Shown here piece by piece: positions 55,417 through 64,000 of a stretch of DNA of 64,000 bases. Source of the DNA: Thalassia testudinum (lineage: Eukaryota; Streptophyta; Magnoliopsida; Alismatales; Hydrocharitaceae). A model generated the notes under the pieces. The model worked only from the letters and a program-made list of their open reading frames with translations. It was not told the DNA's origin and ran no database searches. The stretch's first letter is position 1. Each line of letters begins with the position of its first letter. The position numbers and the translations under genes are program-made. Where the stretch lies: positions 117,504,001 to 117,568,000 of the forward strand of contig JAZHRO010000013.1 of the NCBI GenBank assembly GCA_037157565.1. Reading direction: 5' to 3'.

Positions 55417-57411
55417 AAAATTAAACTACATGCTATGTACAAAAATAGAATTAGAATTCGATCGCTTAGGCCTATGTTGTTTATTAACAATAGAAATTAT
55501 CAACTAAGGTCCTAAACTACCAAGACTCAACAGTACCCAGGTGTCTGCTAGAATGCAAACCGCCCAAGTCCTTGCCTTATTTGAAAAGGGAAGAAACATT
55601 TTCTTTTTGCTTTTCTTCTTTTCTAATTTTTTTTCTGTACTTCTGCAGTTTGAGAGTTCCGGGATAACTTTTTACGGCTACCTGACCGGCCCAAGACTCG
55701 AAAAGGACTCTAAGTGATAAGCATCTTGTGAAAAGAGTGAAAGCCTCAGTAGGCGGCCGTTAAAATAGACTTCGAGTTTCTACGACCCTAGGTGACCTTG
55801 CCTAAAGGTTTATCTTATCGAGCGATAGCTTTCTCCCTACTTTTTTTATTTATGGGGTCAACACAAGGGCGAACCTAATGTATATCTCCCCAGTTTATTC
55901 TACTTCCCCACTTCTTCCCTAGGTGTTTTGGGAATTATTATGCACTTTTGTGAGTTGGGCTCCGGACAACTGGCCAATGGACTGTTACCCATGGCAACTT
56001 TCCATCCATACTCGTGCAGTGAAGTGTGATTTTATTTGCTTTTTTTCTCTCCTTTTTCTTTTTTTTTTCTTCTCTTTTTTCTTCTTATTTTTTTTAATTA
56101 GGTGGCTTCCCTGATATAAGATTTACCTAAAGGCAGTACGAAGAAAATGGTCTTGTGGTTGGGCTCTAGACAGCTGGCTGATGAGTTGTTACCACCGACA
56201 ACTTGCCAGCCATACCACCCTAGGTGGTTCATTAGCTACCCAATTTTAAAAGAAACCACCAAAAGTGAGTCAGTGCCAAAAGTGTGCAGATGCTTAAGCT
56301 TAAAGTCCCCTCAAATCAGAGGGTGAGTTGATAAGTCGTATACTTATCACCCCAATTTACTTACCAGATTAAAGATGAATTTGAATTGCGAGGACTCGAT
56401 ACTATGTCCACATTCGAGTGGACACCCAGCTAATTAAGCTTGAAGACCTTAAGAGTCTAAGTATTCAGGTCCTATCTTATCATTTCCTAAAGTTAATAAC
56501 CTCCAAATGCCTAGGTACTCTTCTCCCAATTCTTTTTTTTTGTTTTTTTTAAATTTTCAAATTTTTTTAAAAAGAAACTAAAAGAAATTCTATGGAGTAA
56601 AGAAAATGATTTCAGGATAAAGTATCCACCCCCCATGCCTAAATGATGCAATGTCCTCATTGTAAAAACAAAGACATGAAAATGGTGGAGTAAATAGAAT
56701 ATCACCTGAATTTTGTGAAAATTCGATCAGCTCCATAGAGAGTGTGGAATACACACGTGCTAAATTTAATACCTTCAGCTAGGCATAACATACATACAAG
56801 GAAGAAATTAAGAATTCACAAGTGTAGGTCAGAATCAAAATAAAAGTATTGATCCTCAAACCCGCTAACAGAAGATCTCCACAGACGTGGACTAAGTTAT
56901 GGTACAGACCTATGCCCTAGGGTCGAGTGGTTCTAAGGTTTTGGATGAAAATCACCCAGAACCGAAGGTTGTTAAGCTTGCGGGGCTGGGCCTATGGTTT
57001 TGTGTTATGCAACCCAAGACCAAAGTGTCAGACAACGGGTAATGATGGTTCAATAGGTTCAAATTCCACTTAACATTCAGCTCAGAAAAATAATCAGTTA
57101 TTTCGAGCTTGGGTTGCACGTGAAAGATATCGTAAGGGTTTTGGTAAAAATTTGGTGGTTTTAAGTTAATAAGAACCCTTAGATCCAAACTTATTTCTCC
57201 CTTAGAATTAACTTACCAAATTTTTATTTCAACATTTCTATCCTCCAATATCAAGTGCTCAGGCTCCAGGACCTCTAGCATACCATTCACCCCATAAGAA
57301 TTACCTAAGTCAAGAAATCGTGGCTGACTCAAAATTGACTTGGGTACATGTTTGCACACCAAAAATACACCAGTAAAAATGCCATCTTGTGTTATTTCCT
57401 AGCACCGCCAT
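55417..57411 (-). other. 3' internal region of E4
   Basis: Up to about 56800 it follows the E5 3' region (24847-26197), including both copies of the duplicated module (55955-56009 and 56161-56213). Beyond that, minus-strand open segments (56952-57188, and 57230-57400 with LEVLEPEHLILED) may be the end of a coding part, but no known domain can be named. Confidence 0.6.
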
Positions 57412-58531
57412 TGCATCTTATATAGCTATAATTGCATTTGTAAAAAAAGACGACTACATGCATTCATAGAAAGGGGAGGAGAGGGTGAATAATTGGCCAT
57501 CCATTCCACTACCATTAATTAACATCTTCATTAAGTGCGACATTGCAATTTCACCATTTTCTCATATTTTTATTTTACTTTGACTTTCTTGCATCTATAT
57601 GACAGTAAGCATGCACGCCTCTTCGTGCCATGCCTCCTGCCAACAGCATGGCAAGAGGTGTGCTGCCAACAGCATGGGTTGGCATTCCTCTTCCTCTTTA
57701 AAAACCTTGGCCCTCTACCTCATGCGGGCAGGCCCTTACACACACACACAGGCACTTTCATCCACCGTCAGGCCAACCTCCTCCCCTCTCCCTCTCTATA
57801 TGTAGTATCTCTTCCCACTGAAGAGACACACTATGGGCAGGATAAAACTCACAGTGGTCCCACAACCTCCACTGTGAGTTCCACCACCGCCCAGCTCTTT
57901 CGTGAGCAGGTGGGCATGGTGGATTCACCCTTCATTTTCACTGCTAATCATCATTTCTCCCATTGCCAGAGCTTCAAGGTCACACGCTCCAACAGCACGT
58001 CCGTCAGCCTGCAGTAGTTGCTGGTCACCGCACGCATGCCTGCAGGCCTATGCAGCTCCTTTCCGCATGCACAGACACTTCCCAGCGTGCCCGCGCAAGC
58101 GAAACCAACCGCTACCGGTCGGCAGACCGCGCGCACACTGTAGTGCACTGTAGCGTGTGGTCTGCGCGACACTGTAGCCACCGGCTCGCTTCTCACTTAG
58201 CCGGTGGCTTTGGCGCTCTCTCTCTTCCGTGTCACCGGCTCCAGCCAGTCTCCATGCCCGCACCCACGCCTGCTCCGGCCTGCAGCGTTGTGTGCTGCGC
58301 TCACCCACACTAGCCCGCGCGCGAAGACAATGCAGGCTCTCTCTCCAGCGCCCCACGTGCGCGCTTCTCCTGCATTTGCACCTCCTCATGCACCAGACGA
58401 CGGGGCTGCACAGCAGACGGTTTATCTGCTTTGCTCCCCCTCATCCGCCTATACACGTGCACACACACACCTGTACACGCACACACACACTTGTACATGC
58501 TCACCCACTCTTATATACTCACACCTACACA

Positions 58532-58547
58532 CATATATATATCCACT

Positions 58548-58587
<40 letters not shown>

Positions 58588-58799
58588 TACATATATATAT
58601 ACATATATATTTATATATATATACAAATGCATATATATATATATACATATATACATATACACATCTATATACATATACAACTATATATATATACTTATAA
58701 ATATATACATACATATATATATATACATATATACATAAATATATATATATACATATATATATATATTTTTTACATATCTATACATATATATATATACAA
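58532..58799. repeat. TA/CATA microsatellite in E8 LTR
   Basis: About 270 bp of (TA)n with interspersed CATA, preceded by CA-rich DNA (58450-58530). Frames here coding for I/Y repeats are artefacts of the repeat. Confidence 0.95.
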
Positions 58800-59960
58800 A
58801 TGTACACAACTACACATATATAGCCATAGATCTATCTAGATATAGATATATATATTTACATCAACATCCACCTACACACATCCATATATATATTTCACCA
58901 CCCATATGCCCGTGCACTAGTCACTCCACCGTGCATCATATTGCGGGAATATCTGCACCAGTTGCTGATATTCCCTGGTATCCGCACAAAGCAAGTGCCT
59001 CCTCACACACTCCCACACATCCGTCCCACACTCCACGCGGCACTCTGTATTGTTGGTTGCGTCTTACTAGACATGAATCAACTTGACACTGTGCTACACT
59101 CATTTCCACTTCCACCTCCACCCCTATATATAATATATACATATATATAGATACTGTATTTATTATATTAAGCTAAGTATTCCTTTCTTTGCCAGCAACC
59201 TACCTTGTTTTTATTTATCTTTTATTTCTCGCTATTAAAAACATAAAAAAAGAGTAAAAGAGAAAAGATAATTCTTGTCTTGCAGGTACTCGGTCTTGCG
59301 AATAACAGGACCAATTTTTGCAAACCCTAAGTTGGCTACAAGCTGATGTAAACATATTTACACTACTTAAGATGTCTATTTATGCATGCTCTTAAGCATA
59401 GGATTACATTACATACTATAAATATTGCATAACAAGCATCATCTTGCATTTAGAGTAGTTTGAATAAAATGGAGGTTAATCGTCTCCTTTTATGTTCATG
59501 GACAAGGCAAACCTTTTATCGAGGCCTCGGATCGAAGATCCAACTGTACAGATGTGATCAAGGCAACGATTGGAGTTCAACAACTCCAAGATTGCCCTAA
59601 TCAGACATCTGTAGCATCAGATAGTGATCGGGGAACCCTAGAAGATTAAGGGCCAAGATGGTGTGAATCCACACTTCAAACAACAAATCCGATTGCACAG
59701 ATAGATTCGGATCGATGATTGCAGCTGAACGACGTGAAAATCGACTCAATCCGACACCCGTGGCACCATCTACATCATCCATAAGATGGACGGCCAAGAT
59801 GGCACCACGTGGCACCATCTCAGCTGCCCAACCGACCCTCAAGACCGCTGCTGCCTCTCCAAAGAAAATCCAACGCACGATCTGGGCTGTTGGATCATGA
59901 TCCAACGGTCCTGATCGCTTGTTCAAAAGTTCGGCCGCCTGCCCATCCATGCGCGCAGTG

Positions 59961-60005
59961 TAGTGGATAAGGCACTCAGCCGCCTTCAGACGTGCGTTCG
60001 AATCG
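59961..60005 (+). other. tRNA-like module in S3
   Basis: A-box TAGTGGATAAGG (59961-59972) matches the general TRGYNNANNNGG pattern. B-box CGTTCGAATCG (59995-60005) lies in a T-arm TGCG, loop TTCGAAT, CGCA (about 59993-60007). The A-to-B distance of 34 nt is a little short. Confidence 0.58.
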
Positions 60006-60157
60006 CAAGGCACAGGTGAGCGGGCGCAAGGAGATTCGGATCGTCATCGAACGGCTATGCGTGCTCGATAGCGCTCACGTACTATTAGACGTGCGGCGAA
60101 GATGCGGAATCACACGCGATGAGGCGCGTGGCTGAGGCGGGCGATGGACGCTTCTCA

Positions 60158-60183
60158 GCCGTTCGATCTCGTGATCGAACGGC
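60158..60183. repeat. U3 palindrome P2 in S3
   Basis: Perfect 11-bp arms GCCGTTCGATC and GATCGAACGGC, loop TCGT. It differs from E5 P2 by a paired change. Confidence 0.9.
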
Positions 60184-60352
60184 AAGATTTAAAGTACGTT
60201 ATGTGCATTGAGGAGCGGAAGGTGAGTGGATGCGCGCACGTCGTCCACTATGCCTACGTTCGGACCTTTAGCGACGGTTTTATCCATCACTAAAGGTCCT
60301 GAATTAATGTTTTTAGAGTTGTAATAACCAAATTGCCTCCACTCCTTGCAAC

Positions 60353-60360
60353 TATAAAAG
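60353..60360 (+). promoter_or_regulatory. TATA box of S3
   Basis: TATAAAAG after TTGCAAC, as in E1 and E2. Confidence 0.73.
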
Positions 60361-61368
60361 GAGACCCCCTCTATACGAAATCCTCATCCCTTCCTTCTCT
60401 TCTCTCCCTCTCCAATGCTCAAGAGAAGCTTGTCCCACACCCAGGATGCTTCTCGCGAGATAAAGTCAATTTTTAGTCCCCTTTCGAAAGCTGATCCCGC
60501 GACGACGATGACGTGCTACCCCATTCCCGTTCTTCCACTTCGTCCTCCTTCGTCCAGGCATCATCCCGTCCGGCTCGTCCTCCAAGCAACCGTCAAGGAG
60601 GATATTTCTCTCTTCATTCTTTAAATGCTTTCTAGAGTAGATTTACTGCTTTCTAGTGTAATCATTCTCCCGCTTTCTAGTTGTAATATTTGGTGTAATG
60701 AATAATCCTTTCGATAATGAATTCCATGTGCATTCTATATTTCTTTTGATTTTTGTTTGTATTATTCTCTCTCTCTTATTCTCTCTCTCTCTTTCTCTTC
60801 TATTTATTGTAAATAGTTAGATAGTTCCAATCAATTAATTTACTTCGTGACAAATAAAACAAACGCGTGTTTTTAAATCAAACGTCTGCCTCCTTGTGTT
60901 CGACCCGTGATTTCCATTCCGGTAAAAATTTTACTTGTTGAACATGAGTTCTTCGCTTTTATATTACGAAGACAGGTTTTCAAAATCGAACTCGTTAGCG
61001 TAGCAACCTGTGCATTCAACACAAGCCAAGAACCATTTGGTTCAAAGCCAAGAACTTGATTTTGAGGGTGTGCCTCAAGGACAATATTATCAACAAAAAA
61101 AAATTCTTCAATAGAAAAATCAAAAACATAATAAATGCAAAGAAGGGATACGTTTTAGGAAAGGCATAGAAACTCCTTGACCTTTAATTCCTACCTCCTT
61201 GGGATCGACCCTGGGCCTAAAATTGACTAAGAAAAAATCAAGTAGGCCAGGTTAAAAAAAATTTTTGTGAAAGATGGTTAGACTCGATTTAGGTTAACCC
61301 ACTATAATAACTTCAACGATAATTTCACCATATTAACACAACCTATTTGAGTTCTACCATGCTTTTTC

Positions 61369-61386
61369 TGGTGTCGTTGCCGAGGA
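61369..61386 (+). promoter_or_regulatory. Primer binding site of E8
   Basis: TGGTGTCGTTGCCGAGGA, three changes from the E7 site, followed by GGCG. Confidence 0.8.
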
Positions 61387-62857
61387 GGCGCAAATTGAGG
61401 TAAGTTTCTACTCCATTCCTTTGATTTTCTCTTCTCACACCCTTCTCTTCACGGGTGTTTTGTTTGCTTGTGTGCAGGTAAGCCGGTTGCAAGGAGGAGG
61501 CAAGCAGAGGAAGTCGAAGATGTGGGCAGATCCAAGGTGGGAGCGAGAGCGTAAAGTCACTGGCGTCGCATTGGAGCATCGCCCACGTTGCTTAAAAGGT
61601 AGGTCTCTCCCTCTCTTAGCAACTTAGGTTAACTTGTCACCTACATAAAAATAAAAAAATATATATAAAAACACTTCTTGGGAATTTCTTGGGGCAAGTG
61701 GATTAAAAACCACTTAATTGATTGTTTGCTATCACCCCCACCGCCCCTTGATTTCCTGCCAAACTTTGCATAGCGAAAATCTAAGAATCTTGATTCTTGG
61801 ATCTTTCGTCATGTGAAGTGTTCTTTGAGGCAAGTTAAATTGATTGATTACCATCCCTCCTTGCCTCATTTGTTTACATTTTTGAGATTACATTTTTGGT
61901 GGGGAGACTTGGAATTGAGTTGATTCCAACCCCACCACGACTATTCACGTGCCTTCGATTTGATCCCAAATATTTTAACCCCAAAATTTTAATTTTCTTT
62001 ACATTATCTTGTGGTTGAGCCTTGTGTGTGGAATATCATTTTTGGTGATTGGGAGCACTTGAATTGAAGTGCTTTGGCTCCCTTTCACATTTGCTTAAAA
62101 TAGACTCGTGCATCCACACATAGAAATTTCCATCTAGTGAAGCCCACTGCATTTTTAGCATGCATTAACTAATTCACATTGAAGAAGGGTTTGTGGGGCA
62201 TAGAAGAACTTGTGTTTTCTCAAAACCCAAAGATTGGTTGAATTGGTAACTCAGCAAAATCTTAAAATCCATACTACTTAAGGTTGAAATTCTAAAAACC
62301 ATTCACCAACTAAAACTTCAATTCAGGGAGATTTCCCCATTGCATGCTTGGTTTACACACTTTTTAAAATCAACGCACTTGGGCATTACTCGTATACAAC
62401 ACCCTTTACATTCCTGGAGCACCTGATCCTAAGCCTTTAAATAAAACTAGTAGCAACTTGACCCTTATTAAGGATTGGAGGTCTAATTACCTGCGTGTAG
62501 CGCCTACGTGCTGGTGCAGGTTCCCACGTGCTATCGGGTGTCTAAGACTGGGGCAAACAGCCTTTCAATCTGGCCCGGTGGTTCCACAGTGCTCTCATTT
62601 GGTTCCATAGGTTGAGATAGTAGGTAACTTAGATCTTTAGGTCTAAGGGCACATTGTCGAGGTTAGGACATTGATTGCTTTGATTTGTTATCAAGTGTAC
62701 CCTTGCGGCGTCATTTCCCTCATCCCCTTGTCCCTTCTCATCTCCCCAATTCTTCCTGCGGTAGTGCATGTTTGGGAGGTCACAAAACCCGGAATTGTTT
62801 TAATTTTCTGATAATTCTAGAAGGATAGAAACCGATTCGTCATCCTCCTCCACAAAC
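61387..62857 (+). other. E8 leader (5' untranslated)
   Basis: About 1.5 kb without a credible gene. Between GAGGTAAGTTT (about 61397-61407) and TGTGTGCAG (about 61470-61478) it resembles a small intron. E7 has a similar TGTGTGCAG at about 44884-44892. Splicing cannot be judged from DNA alone. GTCAAACGACC is absent. Confidence 0.5.
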
Positions 62858-63900
62858 ATGGCTGCACGCCTACCCCCAAATTCTGAGGGAGGAAACCGCC
62901 CCCCTCAAATCCCACCAGGTGGTGGAGCCGTAGACCCCATAACCCGCCTCCAAGCCCAAATGGAAATGTATAATGAACATATTGAAGCCATTAGGGAAAC
63001 ATTGGAGGAAATGCAGAACCTTCCTGAACAGGAGGAGCCTAGGTCTCTTAGCTCTTATCAAAATCCCGCTGCTACAGAGACCATAGGACAAATTCAGGTC
63101 CCCATGGGCGGGGACGATTTTGAATTGAAACCCAATGTAATTGGCCTAATTAACTTTCACTTCCATGGTCTTGCAAGTGAAGATCCTTTTCTCCATTTGG
63201 AAGACTTAACCCGATTAGATGAAACTGTTAAACCAAGAAATATCGGGTTATCAATTGTCCTCATGAAAATGTTCCCATTTTCGTTGCAAGATAAAGCGTC
63301 ACAATGGTTGCGCACCCTTGAGAGAACCATCCATTCTTGGGAAGAGATGCGAACAGCATTTCTCAAAAAGTTCTTCCCAATTGGACGAACCAACACGCTT
63401 CACCGGGCTATAACTTCTTTCACGCAACAAAATAGTGAGCAGTTTCATGAGGCTTGGGAGTGGTATAATGACCTCCTCCGGAAGTGTCCGCACCACGGTC
63501 TACCTAAGTGGCATATAGCCCATATCTTCTATTATGGGCCAATGAAACTTTGAAGCAGATTGCAGACACTTCCTACGGAGGGATTTTCATGAATAAAGAC
63601 GAGAATGGAGCATTTGAATTATTTGAAAACATGAGTGAAAATTCAATGAATAATGCCTCCATTGTCACCTTTAATCGTACCAGCCTACCCCGTAATGTTC
63701 ACAAAGTTGACACAGGACTCTCCCATTCATCCACATATCTTAATCTTATCGCACAAAAATTGAATGAAGTCTCCATCGTGCACAAGAAGCTGGACGAGCT
63801 TCTGGCCAATCCCGCCCATTTTATGCAAACACCTCCACCTCACCACTTTGTTATAATCCTAGTCCTTCCAATACCAGGCTTATTCCCAAAAACCCTGTGA
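62858..63900 (+). pseudogene. E8 gag
   Basis: ATG in AACATGGCT, a good plant start context, after a long leader. Residues 1-230 are open: a proline-rich N-terminus, a helix (ITRLQAQMEMYNEHIEAI), then the Retrotrans_gag core (FELKPNVIGLINF, MFPFSLQDKASQWLRT, FLKKFFPIGR, DLLRKCPHH). A one-base shift near 63535-63545 moves the rest (ADTSYGG, MNKDENGAFELFENMSENS) into another frame, open to 63900. Similarity to E5 and E7 gag is clear but distant, so E8 is another lineage of the same group. Confidence 0.88.
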
Positions 63901-64000
63901 GATCTTCCTTACTGAGTGTCACACCGAGAGATTCGGTAAGTCATGTGGATCTGGCTTCTGCAAGCCAGTATTTTGACACGGAGGACCAAGCCTCCATGTG

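Larger units (their letters stand above)
22447..57411 (-). mobile_element. E4: family C element, 3' part, interrupted by E5 and probably E8
   Basis: The 3' LTR is in two pieces (22447-23151 and 54606-55383) around E5, followed on the right by its polypurine tract (55384-55416) and 3' internal region, which matches that of E5. No gag or pol is visible and no 5' LTR is found, so the remainder should lie past E8 to the right of the window. The left edge (22447, TGATCG) was set by aligning with the ends of the family B and S1 LTRs. The right edge is the inferred start of E8 and is uncertain. Confidence 0.6.
59344..61021 (+). repeat. S3: solo LTR of family B (1678 bp)
   Basis: TGATGTAAAC...CATTCAACA flanked by perfect CAAGC duplications (59339-59343 and 61022-61026). 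It carries P1 as an 18-bp palindrome GTTGGATCATGATCCAAC (59889-59906), a tRNA-like module (59961-60005), P2 (60158-60183), P3 (60262-60299) and a TATA box (60353-60360). The internal part was lost by LTR-LTR recombination. Confidence 0.95.
57412..61359 (+). repeat. 5' LTR of E8 (edges uncertain), split by S3
   Basis: Without S3 about 2.26 kb. It includes a CTCTTTAAAAACC stretch near 57700 that may be a TATA region, short repeats (TGCCAACAGCATGG twice near 57630-57680, CACTGTAG three times at 58136-58177) and a TA-rich microsatellite. The end at 61359 (CTACCA) leaves a 9-nt gap to the primer site, longer than in the other elements, so it may be wrong. Confidence 0.4.
57412..64000 (+). mobile_element. 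E8: LTR element with gag, 5' part, runs off the window
   Basis: A Ty3/gypsy element of the same broad group: primer site at 61369-61386, leader, gag from 62858. The 5' LTR must lie before 61369. Its start is tentatively put at 57412 (TGCATC...), where a palindromic TTATA-TAGC-TATAA occurs and where E4-type sequence stops. The 3' part is beyond the window, so no duplication can be checked. Confidence 0.6.

Noticed and set aside
58204..58839. A 211-codon plus-strand frame and its neighbours with I/Y repeats
   Set aside because: It is a translation of the TA/CATA microsatellite in the E8 LTR, not a protein gene.
59961..60005. A functional tRNA gene
   Set aside because: The A-box, B-box and T-arm are present but no complete cloverleaf with acceptor stem could be drawn, so it is reported only as a tRNA-like module.
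1..64000. An integrated plant pararetrovirus or other virus
   Set aside because: No movement protein, coat protein or caulimovirus-type RT was seen. Every RT, gag and integrase trace fits Ty3/gypsy Athila-type elements or a LINE.

Overview
This window is plant nuclear DNA made almost wholly of nested retrotransposons. I found no host gene, tRNA, rRNA or CRISPR array. The evidence for a flowering plant is the Athila-type Ty3/gypsy LTR elements (priming site complementary to the 3' end of tRNA-Asp, Athila-type gag, protease and reverse transcriptase), one plant L1-type LINE with ORF1 and ORF2, and heavy C-to-T type decay. The species cannot be named from this sequence.

I use local names. LTR families are A, B, C and D. 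Elements are E1 to E8, solo LTRs are S1 to S3, and the LINE is L1.

Layout from left to right. E1 (1-3268, +, family B) shows only its 3' end and sits inside E2 (3269-5476, +, family B), also a 3' end. S1 (5570-7332, -) is a family C LTR. A 5'-truncated LINE lies at 7752-8920. E3 (9133-22446 and probably beyond, +, family D) has its 5' LTR split by solo LTR S2 (family A) and its leader split by the full-length LINE L1 (13392-19267, 15-bp target duplication). E4 (22447 to about 57411, -, family C) interrupts E3. The LTR of E4 is split by E5 (23152-54600, -, family B; duplication GAGGG), the only element here with a full gag-protease-RT-RNase H-integrase set, all of it decayed. E5 holds E6 (29796-39074, -, family A; duplication CACCT) within gag-pol, and E7 (42537-53067, +, family A; duplication GAGGC) within its 5' LTR. 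E8 (about 57412 to past the end, +) starts with an LTR split by solo LTR S3 (59344-61021; duplication CAAGC), followed by a priming site and gag.

How the parts relate. E5 is the autonomous type. E6 and E7 carry only parts of gag and protease, so they must have moved using enzymes supplied in trans. The two LTRs of E7 are equal in length (2253 bp) and differ at only about ten places seen by eye, so E7 is the youngest element. E6 is older and E5 older still, which agrees with the nesting order.

The most unusual signals are in the non-coding parts: a palindrome at the LTR 5' terminus that persists in four LTR families although its sequence changes; a tRNA-like module with A-box and B-box in the U3 of families B and D; further palindromes in U3; a degenerate minisatellite of phased AGCT every 10-11 bp in family A LTRs; and a duplicated module of about 55 nt in the 3' untranslated part of families B and C.
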